A DNA stretch of 64,000 bases from Pseudomonas sivasensis (GTDB lineage: Bacteria > Pseudomonadota > Gammaproteobacteria > Pseudomonadales > Pseudomonadaceae): contig NZ_JAAOWU010000002.1 of assembly GCF_013778505.1 (NCBI RefSeq), positions 124,001 through 188,000 on the forward strand, given 5' to 3'. A model generated the notes under the pieces. It was not told the DNA's origin and ran no database searches. It was given only the letters and a program-made list of their open reading frames with translations. Of the stretch, positions 15,975 through 24,815 are shown piece after piece (positions within the stretch are counted from its first letter, which is position 1; every line of letters begins with the position of its first letter). The position numbers and the translations under genes are program-made.

Positions 15975-17894
15975 ATGGCGTTACGTACATGGATTTACTT
16001 GAGCCTGACCCTGGCTCTGCTCAGCGCGTGCCAGACCCAACGCGCAATCAAAGAAAGCGATGAGTTGCGCCAAAAGGGCGACATCATCCGCTCGGTGGAA
16101 GTGCTGCAAGCCGAAGCCAAACAAGACCCGGACGACGTGCAACTGCGCACCGCCAATTTCAGCAAACTGGAGTTGCTGGTGGCCCAGTACAGCCGCGAGG
16201 CCAGTACCGCACTGATGCGTGGAGACGACGCGGCCGCCATCCGCGCCCTGGAAACCATCCTCAAATACGACCCCAGCAACCTCGGCGCACGCCAGGAAAT
16301 CCAGAGCATCCAGGCGATGAAACAACTGCGCCCACAACTGGCGCAGGCCTACGAAATGAAACGCGCAAACCCAGTGGAGGCGCTCAACCTGGTGCGCCGG
16401 ATCATCGCGCAAAAGCCCAACTACCGAGAGGCCCTGGACTTTCGCAATGCCCTGACACGCGAGCTGGTCAGCGCCGACTACCTCAGCGCCGACCTTTCCG
16501 AGGCCATGCGCAAACCCCTGAGCCTGGAGTTCAGCGCCCAGAGCCTGACCACGATTTTCGAGACCATCGCGCGACTCTCGGGGGTCAACTTCGTCATCGA
16601 CAAAGACGTCAATCCCAGCGCCTCGGCAAGCATGACCGCCAGCCGAACCACCGCCGAAGATGCGCTGAACCTGCTGCTGACCACCCAAGGGCTGGACAAG
16701 AAAATCCTCAACGCCAACACCATCCTGGTTTACCCCCGCCGCCCGGACAAAGAACGTGAATACCGTGAGTTGGCCGTCCGCACCTTCTACCTCAGCCATG
16801 GCGACCCCAAGGTCATCGCCGCCGAGATCAAGCAGGTGCTCAAGCCCAAGGAGGTGTTGGTAGACGAGCGCCTGAATGCGGTGATTGTGCGCGATGGGCT
16901 GGACACCCTCAGCGCCGTGGAAAAACTGGTGGAAGCCATCGACATTGCCCAGTCGGAAGTGACCATCGATATCCAGGTGCTGGAGGTCAGCCTGACCGAC
17001 GAATTGAACCTGGGCATCCAGTACCCGGAAGGTATCGGCTTGTCGGTAGGCAACCTGGCCAACGTGCCCGCCGGGCTCGCAGGTATCCCCATCAGCGCGT
17101 TGCGCGGGATCAACGGTGACAACATCCTGCTGGATTCGGGCAGCACATCGGCGCGTATCAATATGCTGCAGCGCAGCGGCAACACCGTGACCCTGGCCAA
17201 CCCCAGGGTGCGGGTGCGCAATCGTGAAGAAGCCCAGGTGAATATCGGCGACAAGATCCCGGTGGTGACCACCACCACCGCCAATCAGATCACCACCTCA
17301 TCGGTGTCTTATCAGGACGTGGGGCTGCAGATCTCCGTCAAGCCAAATATCAGCCTGAGCGATGAGGTGAACCTGGAGCTGAACGTGGAAATGAGCCACA
17401 TCACCAAGCGCATTCCCGGCTCGGAAAACGTGCCAGCCACCTTCGAACTGGGCTCACGCTCCACCAAGACCCTGCTGACCGCGCGCAACAACGAAACCCA
17501 GATCGTCTCGGGGCTGATCCGCACCTCGGATATCGATGAAGGTTCGGGGCTGCCGTGGTTGAGCCAGATCCCGTGGATCGGCAAGAAGCTGTTCGGCACT
17601 AACCAGAACACTCAGCAGAAAACTGAGATCATCCTGCTGCTGACGCCGAGGATCGAACGCAACCTCGACCTGCCGATTTCCCAGATCAGCACCTTTCACA
17701 GCGGCACCGAAGCGCGCAGCTCAACCCAGGGCATGATCCTGCGCGACACCACCGACAAAATGATCCTCAAGCCGATGGGCGGCGACCCTACACAGGCCCT
17801 GCCACCGCCGATGCAACAGCCGGATGCCACCTGGCAGCCGCTGCCGCCACCGCTGCCGGAGCTGGTGCCGAAACCCGCGCCAGCCACCCCTTAA
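15975..17894 (+). CDS. Outer-membrane secretin (GspD-like) lipoprotein with N-terminal repeat region
   Basis: A 639-aa secretin forming the outer-membrane channel. The lipobox LLSAC puts the lipidated Cys near residue 19, so the protein is a lipoprotein itself. Residues ~25-155 form a helical TPR-like region (ALMRGDDAAAIRALETILKYDP, MKRANPVEALNLVRRIIAQKP). Next come an STN/N0-like domain (LSLEFSAQSLTTIFETIARLSGVNF), an N1-type domain (RTFYLSHGDPKVIAAEIKQVL) and the secretin core (VTLANPRVRVRNREEAQVNIGDKIPVV; SYQDVGLQISVKPNI; ending LLLTPRI near 555). The Pro-rich tail may be the secretin S-domain or linker. TPR fused to secretin is unlike XcpQ and closer to MSHA-type or Geobacter-type systems. 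Confidence 0.88.
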   Translation: MALRTWIYLSLTLALLSACQTQRAIKESDELRQKGDIIRSVEVLQAEAKQDPDDVQLRTANFSKLELLVAQYSREASTALMRGDDAAAIRALETILKYDPSNLGARQEIQSIQAMKQLRPQLAQAYEMKRANPVEALNLVRRIIAQKPNYREALDFRNALTRELVSADYLSADLSEAMRKPLSLEFSAQSLTTIFETIARLSGVNFVIDKDVNPSASASMTASRTTAEDALNLLLTTQGLDKKILNANTILVYPRRPDKEREYRELAVRTFYLSHGDPKVIAAEIKQVLKPKEVLVDERLNAVIVRDGLDTLSAVEKLVEAIDIAQSEVTIDIQVLEVSLTDELNLGIQYPEGIGLSVGNLANVPAGLAGIPISALRGINGDNILLDSGSTSARINMLQRSGNTVTLANPRVRVRNREEAQVNIGDKIPVVTTTTANQITTSSVSYQDVGLQISVKPNISLSDEVNLELNVEMSHITKRIPGSENVPATFELGSRSTKTLLTARNNETQIVSGLIRTSDIDEGSGLPWLSQIPWIGKKLFGTNQNTQQKTEIILLLTPRIERNLDLPISQISTFHSGTEARSSTQGMILRDTTDKMILKPMGGDPTQALPPPMQQPDATWQPLPPPLPELVPKPAPATP

Positions 17895-17918
17895 CCTCAG
17901 AACCTGATGGAGATAAAA

Positions 17919-18010
17919 ATGTGGGAGGGGGCTTGCCCCCGATGGCGGTGGATCAGTTCAGTACATCTGTGACTGACACAGCGCTATCGGGGGCAAGCCC
18001 CCTCCCACAT
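17919..18010. repeat. REPIN
   Basis: Inverted REP pair (GTGGGAGGGGGCTTGCCCCCGAT ... ATCGGGGGCAAGCCCCCTCCCAC) between the convergent secretin and etfB stops. It marks the right edge of the secretion cluster and can serve as a bidirectional 3' structure. Confidence 0.95.
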
Positions 18011-18031
18011 TGGTCTTGCAGTGTTGGTGGG

Positions 18032-18802
18032 TTAGCGCACGACGCCTTCTTCTATGAGCAACTTGAGAATGGCTTGGGCGCCTTCCTCGGCGCTGACACC
18101 TTTGAGCACTTGCCCACCACCACCACTGGCCTTGGCCGTAGCGGCTTTCATGCGGTCGGCGCCGCTTTTGGCTTTGATCACCTTGAGGCGTGTGGGACGA
18201 GGCTTGGCCGGTTGCAGCACCGCGCCTGTAAATAACTCATCGGCTTCAACTTCAACCTCATGGGCTGCCAACTCACCGCGCTGTGCCGGGCCATAGGCGC
18301 TCTGCCGAGGCTTGGGCGCGGCGTTATCCACAGTCGCCAAAAACGGCAAGCGCACCTTCAAGCGCCGCCGCTGCCCACGCGGCAAGGCTTGCAGCACATG
18401 AGCAACGCCGCCTTCGATGGACTCCACCTGAGCCAACCCGACAACCAGCGGCCAGCCCAATTGCTCGGCCAGCAGAAACGGCAGCATGCCCGAGCCTTCA
18501 CCGGTTTCGGCCTGGCTGCCGGTGAGTACCACCTGGGCGCCTGCCTCGCGCAGATAATCGCTGAGTACCGGCAAGGCATCGGCACCCTCCGGTTGTTCGA
18601 GTACATGCAGTTGCGGCAAGCCCATGCCCAAGTAGCTGCGCAAGGTGGGTTCGGCGATATTGCCCGCGTGCAGCACCTGCAACTTATCCCCAGCCATTTG
18701 CAGGCCGAGTTCAACGGCTCGCGCATCCTGCTCTGCCCGGCGCGGGCGCCCGGAAGTGGGGTGGGCGCCGATGGACACCAGGCTGATTACATTCGTGGTC
18801 AT
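18032..18802 (-). CDS. etfB: Electron transfer flavoprotein beta subunit dedicated to dimethylglycine demethylase
   Basis: A 256-aa ETF-beta-like protein (syntenic with PA5401 from memory). It opens MTTNVISLVSIGAHPTSG, carries an AMP-binding-type segment (GDKLQVLHAGN..., VVLTGSQAETGEGSGMLPFLLAEQLGWPL) and has a Lys/Ala-rich C-terminus. With the adjacent alpha subunit it would accept electrons from DgcAB. Two ATGs are possible (18808 and 18802); the inner one has GAGG at normal spacing. Last gene of the minus-strand operon dgcA-dgcB-etfA-etfB. It is divergent from the general housekeeping ETF type. Confidence 0.85.
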   Translation of the reverse strand: MTTNVISLVSIGAHPTSGRPRRAEQDARAVELGLQMAGDKLQVLHAGNIAEPTLRSYLGMGLPQLHVLEQPEGADALPVLSDYLREAGAQVVLTGSQAETGEGSGMLPFLLAEQLGWPLVVGLAQVESIEGGVAHVLQALPRGQRRRLKVRLPFLATVDNAAPKPRQSAYGPAQRGELAAHEVEVEADELFTGAVLQPAKPRPTRLKVIKAKSGADRMKAATAKASGGGGQVLKGVSAEEGAQAILKLLIEEGVVR

Positions 18803-18812
18803 AGTCATGTCC

Positions 18813-20033
18813 TCAAGCCGCATCGCGCTTGGCGCCGTTGCGGTAGGCCTCGACCGCATCGATCAAGGCTTGCAGTATCACGGCGCTTTCGCCGATCACC
18901 GACAGGTCGGCACGCTTGATCATGTCGCAACCCGGATCGAGGTTGATCGCCACCACCTTGTCGCAGGCACCGATGCCTTGCAGGTGCTGGATTGCCCCGG
19001 AAATCCCCACGGCCACATACACCCGTGCGGTGACCCAGGTGCCGCTGGCGCCGACCTGGCGATCGCGGGCCATAAAGCCGTCGTCCACGGCTACACGCGA
19101 CGCGCCTTCGGTGGCGCCCAGGGCAGCAGCGGTTTGGTGGAACAGGTTCCAATCCTTCACGCCGTTGCCGCCAGAGAAAATAAACTCGGCCTCGGCCATA
19201 GGGATCGCCGCCGGGTCCACCGCCACCGCGCCGAGGTCTTCGATGCGCGGAAGGCTGCGTGCCAGGGTTGTGGATAACTCCACGGGCAAGACTTCATGAC
19301 GTGTGTCGCTGACCGGATCGGCACATTCGACGGCGGCGAGGATCAGGCGCGGCAGTGGCCGCGCCAGGTCTTCCTGGCCAGCGCCGGCGCGGCCGATGCA
19401 CTCGTCGCCCTTGATCTGCCACACCCGCGTGGCCGGGCGCTCCTTGAGGCTCGCGGCAAACCGCCGACCCAGCTCACCACCGCCGCTGCGGCTGTCGGGC
19501 AGCAACCAATGGCGTGGGTTGAACTGGTTATCCACAGCCCGCAAACCCTGCACGCGTTGTTCTGGTGAATAACCGTCGAATTCGTGGCCGTCCAGCACCA
19601 GCAGACGGTCGACACCGGCCGTGGCGAACGCGTTTTCCTTATGCTCGCCAAACACCACCGCCAACACCGCACCGTCGCTGCCGGCAAGTTGCCGCGCCAG
19701 GCCTAGCAGGTCGCGGTCGTGGCTGCTCAAGCGGCCGCCGACCATGTCCGGCACCACGTTGATATAGAACGCCGGCGCAGGCACCTGATGCAGCGGCAAC
19801 TGCACTTCAATCGCCGCCGTACGCTTGGTCACGCCACCCTGCTGGGCGCCGCTGCGGTCGATGCGCTTGATGCCGTTAGGGCCGATAAAACCGACGCCAT
19901 GTACGTTTTTGCGGATAACGCCGTTCGGCCCCATCCAGCTGTGTTGTACCGGCTGCATCGCCGCATGCAACGGGTGCAGGCGGTTACGGGCGATCCATTC
20001 GGCCCGTGGGTCGCGGCGGATAATGTCGCTCAT
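18813..20033 (-). CDS. etfA: Electron transfer flavoprotein alpha subunit dedicated to dimethylglycine demethylase
   Basis: A 406-aa ETF-alpha-like protein. The C-terminal FAD domain is clear: GASGTWVTARVYVAVGISG from about residue 328, then AINLDPGCDMIKRADLSVIGE. The N-terminal ~80 residues (MSDIIRRDPRAEWIARNRLHPL, GPNGVIRKN) are an extension not present in housekeeping ETF alpha and probably specific to this demethylase-linked form. Start shares one base with the dgcB stop, indicating translational coupling. Syntenic with PA5400 from memory. Confidence 0.88.
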   Translation of the reverse strand: MSDIIRRDPRAEWIARNRLHPLHAAMQPVQHSWMGPNGVIRKNVHGVGFIGPNGIKRIDRSGAQQGGVTKRTAAIEVQLPLHQVPAPAFYINVVPDMVGGRLSSHDRDLLGLARQLAGSDGAVLAVVFGEHKENAFATAGVDRLLVLDGHEFDGYSPEQRVQGLRAVDNQFNPRHWLLPDSRSGGGELGRRFAASLKERPATRVWQIKGDECIGRAGAGQEDLARPLPRLILAAVECADPVSDTRHEVLPVELSTTLARSLPRIEDLGAVAVDPAAIPMAEAEFIFSGGNGVKDWNLFHQTAAALGATEGASRVAVDDGFMARDRQVGASGTWVTARVYVAVGISGAIQHLQGIGACDKVVAINLDPGCDMIKRADLSVIGESAVILQALIDAVEAYRNGAKRDAA

Positions 20034-21976
20034 CAGTGCACCTCCGCAGGTTCACGTTTGATGGGAGCTTTGGCTGGCGACGCCTCGTCAAGCAACGCAT
20101 CGGCCACCAGCTCGGCGATATCCTTGATCAACGGACGCGGCTCGACTACACCTTCAAGCATCGCAGTGCATTGTGGACAGCCCACCGCCACCAGCTCGGC
20201 GCCGGTTTCGCGGATGTCGTCCATGCGCATGTCGGGGATACGTTGCTTACCGGGGATGTCGGTGATCGGCGCGCCGCCGCCACCGCCGCAGCAACGTGAG
20301 CGGAAGCCCGAACGTTGCATCTCCTTGACCTCAATCCCCAGCGCCCGCAGCACTTCGCGCGGCGCCTCGTATTCGCCGTTATAGCGGCCCAGGTAACAAG
20401 GGTCGTGGTAGGTCACGCTGTTGCCTTTGTGCTGGCCCAGGTTCAGCGCGCCCTCGCCGATCAGCTCGGCCATGAAAGTGCTGTGGTGCTGTACGCGGTA
20501 GTTGCCGTTGAAGGCGCCGTACTCGTTTTTCAGCACATGGAAACTGTGCGGATCGCAGGTGACGATACGCTTGAAGCTGTACTTGGCCAGGGTCTGGATA
20601 TTGCGCGTAGCCAGCAGTTGGAACGTCGCTTCATCGCCCAGGCGTCGCGCCACGTCGCCACTGTCGCGCTCTTCTAGGCCGAGCACGGCGAAATCGACTT
20701 TGGCTGCTTTGAGCACTTTGACGAAAGCGCGCAAGGTGCGTTGGTTGCGCATGTCGAAGGCGCCATCACCGACCCAGAACAGCACGTCAACGCTGCTTTT
20801 GTCGCTGAGCAACGGCAGGTTCAAATCCGCCGCCCAGTTCAGGCGACCGCCCGGTGCGAAACCGCCAGGGTTGTCGGTGGCGATCAGGTTTTCCAGGACT
20901 TCGGCGCCTTTGTTCGGCGTGGCGCCTTTTTCCAGGGTGAGGTGGCGGCGCATGTCGACGATGGCGTCCACGTGCTCGATCATCATCGGGCACTCTTCCA
21001 CGCAGGCGCGGCAGGTGGTGCAGGACCATAGGGTCTCGGCGTCCACCAGGCCGTTGACGATCGGTTGATGCGGATTGCCGCTGTGTTCGCCAATGGCTTT
21101 GCCTGGGTATGGGCTGCCGGCGAATTTGGCATCGGTGCCGCCGGCCAGGCCGACCACCATGTCCTGAATCAGCTTTTTCGGGTTCAACGGCTGGCCGGCG
21201 GCAAAGGCCGGGCACGCCGCTTCGCACTTGCCGCACTGCACACAGGCGTCGAAGCCGAGCAGTTGGTTCCAGGTGAAATCCTTGGGTTTCTCCACGCCCA
21301 ACGGCGCGGTTTTATCGCTGAGGTCCAGCGGCTTCAAACCGGTGGAACGACCACCGCCAAAACGTTCGGCGCGACGGTGCCAGGCCAGGTGCAGGGCACC
21401 GGCGAAGGCGTGTTTCATCGGGCCGCCCCAGGTCATGCCAAAGAACATTTCGGACACGCCCCACAGCACACCCACACTCAAGAGCGCAGCCAGCAACCAA
21501 CCGCCGAAGTCCGCCGGCAGAATCCCGGCCACGGGCAAGGTCACCAGGAAGAAGCTCACCGAGAACGCCATCAGGCTTTTCGGCAGGCGCATCCATGGGC
21601 CTTTGGACAGGCGCGACGGCGGATTGCGCCGGCGCAGGTAAACGAAGGTGGCGCCGACAAACATCAACACCGAGGCCAGCAGCAAGGCGTAGCCGAGGAT
21701 ACGGTTTTGCAGGCCGAAGCCATGCACCAGAATCGCCAGCAGTGCCGACAGCACAAAGCCCAGGGCCGTGGCGACGTGGGTGTTGGCGATGTATTTGTCG
21801 CGGGCGACCACGTGGTGCAAGTCGACCATGTAGCGCTTGGGCATGGCCAGCAGGCCGCCCAGCAGGTCGACTTTGGACGCGCGGCCACGGCGCCACATGT
21901 TCACCCGGCGCAGGGCGCCGAGGACGGCAAGGCCCAAGGCGGCGAACAAGAGAATAGGCAGCAAGGTGTTCAACAT
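20033..21976 (-). CDS. dgcB: Dimethylglycine demethylation protein DgcB (membrane iron-sulfur subunit)
   Basis: A 647-aa membrane-anchored Fe-S protein. The first ~200 residues hold several transmembrane helices (MLNTLLPILLFAALGLAVL; ALGFVLSALLAILVHGFGL; SLMAFSVSFFLVTLPVAGIL). Two 4Fe-4S motifs follow (CVQCGKCEAACP and CTTCRACVEECP), then the HdrB-like CCG modules (DPCYLGRYN, RCCGGGGGAP, VGCPQC). It likely passes electrons from DgcA/ETF toward the respiratory chain. The start at 21976 (MLNTLL) has GGGAG upstream. One-base overlap with etfA. Confidence 0.92.
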   Translation of the reverse strand: MLNTLLPILLFAALGLAVLGALRRVNMWRRGRASKVDLLGGLLAMPKRYMVDLHHVVARDKYIANTHVATALGFVLSALLAILVHGFGLQNRILGYALLLASVLMFVGATFVYLRRRNPPSRLSKGPWMRLPKSLMAFSVSFFLVTLPVAGILPADFGGWLLAALLSVGVLWGVSEMFFGMTWGGPMKHAFAGALHLAWHRRAERFGGGRSTGLKPLDLSDKTAPLGVEKPKDFTWNQLLGFDACVQCGKCEAACPAFAAGQPLNPKKLIQDMVVGLAGGTDAKFAGSPYPGKAIGEHSGNPHQPIVNGLVDAETLWSCTTCRACVEECPMMIEHVDAIVDMRRHLTLEKGATPNKGAEVLENLIATDNPGGFAPGGRLNWAADLNLPLLSDKSSVDVLFWVGDGAFDMRNQRTLRAFVKVLKAAKVDFAVLGLEERDSGDVARRLGDEATFQLLATRNIQTLAKYSFKRIVTCDPHSFHVLKNEYGAFNGNYRVQHHSTFMAELIGEGALNLGQHKGNSVTYHDPCYLGRYNGEYEAPREVLRALGIEVKEMQRSGFRSRCCGGGGGAPITDIPGKQRIPDMRMDDIRETGAELVAVGCPQCTAMLEGVVEPRPLIKDIAELVADALLDEASPAKAPIKREPAEVH

Positions 21977-22023
21977 GGTGAAGCTCCCACAGACCACACA
22001 AATCTAATGCGAAACTGACCCGA

Positions 22024-22115
22024 ATGTGGGAGGGGGGCTTGCCCCCGATGGCGGACTGTCAGTTGGTACAGTTGTCGCTGACCCACCGCTATCGGGGGCA
22101 AGCCCCCTCCCACAT
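22024..22115. repeat. REPIN
   Basis: Inverted REP pair in the gap between the dgcB start and dgcA stop, i.e. inside the demethylase operon. As an intra-operon mRNA hairpin it could adjust the relative stability of the dgcA and dgcB messages. Confidence 0.93.
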
Positions 22116-22131
22116 TTTTGGCCCTGTGGTG

Positions 22132-24192
22132 TCAGAAATCCTTGCACAGGCGCAGGGCGTCATAGATGGCAGCGTGGGTATTTCGCTGTGCCACACAGTC
22201 ACCGATGCGGAACAGCAAGTACCCCTCGCCCGCCTCGCTCAGGCACGGCTGCGGCTTGATCGCGAACAAGGCTTCAACGTCAATCTGACCCTTGTTGCGC
22301 GAACCTTCCTTGAGCCCGTAGTAGATGGCTTCATCCGGACGCACGCCGTTCTCGACCACCACCTGGTCCACTACCCGCTCTTCTTTGGCGCCGGTGTATT
22401 CGTTCTCCAGCACCGCCACCAGCTTGTCGCCTTCGCGGTAGACCTTTTCCAGCATCATGTCGCCGGTCATGATCACTTCTTTCGGGTACATGCTGCGGTA
22501 GTAGGTCGGGAACGACGTACCGCCAATCGCCACGCCCGGCTTGATGTCGTCGGTGACGATTTCCACCTGGCTGCCTTTGTCCGCGAGGAAGTCCGCAACC
22601 GACATGCCGGTGAATTCGCAGATGGTGTCGTAGACCAGCACGTTCTTGCCCGGCGCGACTTTGCCGTCGAGCACGTCCCAGCTGCTCACCACCAGGCCTT
22701 CGGCCGCGCCCCAGTGTTCGTTCTGCTCGATGTTCGGATGCCCGCCGACCGCCAGCACCACCACGTCTGGACGCAGGTCCAGGATGGTCTCGGCATCGGC
22801 CGCCACGCCCAGGCGCAGGTCGACTTTCAAGCGCGCCAGTTCCAGTTGGAACCAGCGCGTGATCCCCGCGATCTGGTCGCGTTGCGGAGCCTTGGAAGCA
22901 GTGGTGATTTGCCCGCCGATAAATTCTTTCTTCTCGAACAGGGTTACCTCGTGGCCACGTTCGGCTGCTACACGCGCAGCTTCCATCCCGGCTGGGCCGG
23001 CGCCGACTACGACGACCTTGCGTTTCGGTCCGGTGGATTTCTCGATGATGTGCGGCACGCCCATGTATTCACGGGACGTCGCGGCGTTCTGGATGCACAG
23101 CACATCCAGGCCCTGGTACTGGCGGTCGATGCAATAGTTGGCGCCGACGCACTGTTTGATCTGGTCGATCTGGCCCATCTTGATCTTGGCGATCAAGTGC
23201 GGGTCAGCGATGTGTGCACGGGTCATGCCGACCATGTCCACATAGCCGCCTTCAAGGATGCGCGTGGCCTGGTTCGGGTCCTTGATGTTCTGCGCGTGCA
23301 GCACTGGAACCTTGACCACTTCCTTGATACCGGCCGCCAGGTGCAGGAACGGCTCCGGCGGGTAGCTCATGTTCGGGATTACGTTGGCCAGGGTGTTGTG
23401 GGTGTCGCAACCCGAGCCGACGACGCCGATGAAATCGAGCATGCCGGTGTCGTCGTAATACTTGGCGATCTGCTTCATGTCCTCGTGGGACAGGCCGTCC
23501 GGGTGGAACTCGTCACCGCACAGGCGCATGCCCACGCAGAAGTCATCACCGACTTCCGCGCGCACGGCTTTCAACACTTCCAGGCCGAACTTCATGCGGC
23601 CTTCGAAGGTGCCGCCCCATTCGTCGGTACGCTTGTTGACCCGCGGGCTCCAGAACTGGTCGATCATGTGCTGGTGCACTGCCGACAGTTCCACACCGTC
23701 AAGGCCACCGGCCTTGGCACGCTTGGCGGCACTGGCGTAGTTGCCGATCACGCGCCAGATCTCTTCCGGCTCGATGGTCTTGCAGGTCGCGCGGTGCACC
23801 GGCTCACGTACACCGGACGGCGACATCAGGGTCGGCCAGTTAAAGCCGTCCCAACGCGAGCGACGGCCCATGTGGGTAATCTGGATCATGATTTTGGCGC
23901 CATGCTTGTGCATGGCGTCAGCCAGGTTCTGGAAGTGCGGGATGATGCGGTCGGTGGACAGGTTCACCGAACTCCACCATTCCTGGGGGCTGTCGATGGC
24001 GACCACCGAGGAACCGCCGCAGATCGCCAGGCCAATACCGCCCTTGGCTTTCTCTTCGTAGTACTTCACATAGCGATCGGTGGTCATGCCGCCGTCGGTG
24101 GCATACACCTCGGCGTGGGCGGTGCTGAGCACGCGGTTGCGGATGGTCAGTTTGCCGATCTGGATCGGCTGGAACATTGCTTCGAAAGCCAT
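22132..24192 (-). CDS. dgcA: Dimethylglycine demethylase catalytic subunit DgcA
   Basis: A 686-aa flavoprotein of the Old Yellow Enzyme / trimethylamine dehydrogenase family converting dimethylglycine to sarcosine. It has an N-terminal TIM barrel with FMN (FQPIQIGKLTIRNRVLSTAH; GRRSRWDGFNWP), then a 4Fe-4S cluster motif (CVGANYCIDR... CIQNAA near 340-365), and a C-terminal FAD/NAD(P) Rossmann part (VVVVGAGPAGMEAARVAAERG). It is 15 bp from the V4R-like gene upstream, and is GbdR-controlled in P. aeruginosa (known there, inferred here). A 989-codon open frame on the opposite strand is a GC-rich shadow. Confidence 0.94.
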   Translation of the reverse strand: MAFEAMFQPIQIGKLTIRNRVLSTAHAEVYATDGGMTTDRYVKYYEEKAKGGIGLAICGGSSVVAIDSPQEWWSSVNLSTDRIIPHFQNLADAMHKHGAKIMIQITHMGRRSRWDGFNWPTLMSPSGVREPVHRATCKTIEPEEIWRVIGNYASAAKRAKAGGLDGVELSAVHQHMIDQFWSPRVNKRTDEWGGTFEGRMKFGLEVLKAVRAEVGDDFCVGMRLCGDEFHPDGLSHEDMKQIAKYYDDTGMLDFIGVVGSGCDTHNTLANVIPNMSYPPEPFLHLAAGIKEVVKVPVLHAQNIKDPNQATRILEGGYVDMVGMTRAHIADPHLIAKIKMGQIDQIKQCVGANYCIDRQYQGLDVLCIQNAATSREYMGVPHIIEKSTGPKRKVVVVGAGPAGMEAARVAAERGHEVTLFEKKEFIGGQITTASKAPQRDQIAGITRWFQLELARLKVDLRLGVAADAETILDLRPDVVVLAVGGHPNIEQNEHWGAAEGLVVSSWDVLDGKVAPGKNVLVYDTICEFTGMSVADFLADKGSQVEIVTDDIKPGVAIGGTSFPTYYRSMYPKEVIMTGDMMLEKVYREGDKLVAVLENEYTGAKEERVVDQVVVENGVRPDEAIYYGLKEGSRNKGQIDVEALFAIKPQPCLSEAGEGYLLFRIGDCVAQRNTHAAIYDALRLCKDF

Positions 24193-24207
24193 GGCACGGT
24201 CCTCGGC

Positions 24208-24738
24208 TTACAACGGCTTGACGGTGAACAAGCCGTCATCGTGGCCCTCTTCGGAGCCTCCGTAGACTTGTTCGGCCACAGTGCGGATCTTGCTGCCACG
24301 GGCCTCAAGAATCTGGTCCATCGCGCCGGCAAACCAGCCGGTGAACATGTAGTCCACTTTGCGCCCGACCTTGCCGTACACGTAGACAAATGCCGAATGT
24401 TCGAGCTTGACGCTGGCGGTGCCTTTATCCAGGTCGATGTCCTGGATTTTGAACAGGCCCCAGCCGCGTTGCGACAGGCGCTTCATGTAGTGTTCAAACA
24501 CCGCGACGCCTTCCAGGCCGTGGCATTCAGCTTCTTTTTCACACCAGTGCCAAGCGGATTTGTAGCCTGCTTTGTAGAGGATTTCGGCGTAGGCGTCAGC
24601 GCCCAGGACTTCTTCGATGCCCATGTGGTTGTTGACGAAGAAATGGCGCGGCACGTACAGCATCGGCAGGGCGTCGGAGGTCCAGACACCGGTTTCGCTG
24701 TCGACTTCGATAGGCAATTGAGGGGCGATCTTGGCCAT
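24208..24738 (-). CDS. Conserved betaine-operon protein of V4R-like/DUF5943 type
   Basis: A 176-aa cytoplasmic protein between the dipeptidase and dgcA, syntenic with PA5397 from memory. The sequence (LYVPRHFFVNNHMGIEEVLG, AWHWCEKEAECHGLEGVAVFEHYMKRLSQRGWG, VGRKVDYMFTGWFAGAMDQIL) resembles 4-vinyl-reductase-like small-molecule-binding domains. No catalytic motif is identifiable. Its fixed place in the dimethylglycine operon suggests a ligand-binding or accessory role in demethylation. Confidence 0.8.
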   Translation of the reverse strand: MAKIAPQLPIEVDSETGVWTSDALPMLYVPRHFFVNNHMGIEEVLGADAYAEILYKAGYKSAWHWCEKEAECHGLEGVAVFEHYMKRLSQRGWGLFKIQDIDLDKGTASVKLEHSAFVYVYGKVGRKVDYMFTGWFAGAMDQILEARGSKIRTVAEQVYGGSEEGHDDGLFTVKPL

Positions 24739-24815
24739 GGAAACTTAACTCCAGAAAATTCGTTTGGATGCCCTCGGCGCCGGATGGCCGAGGGTAAAGA
24801 AGTGTCAGCGGTGGC

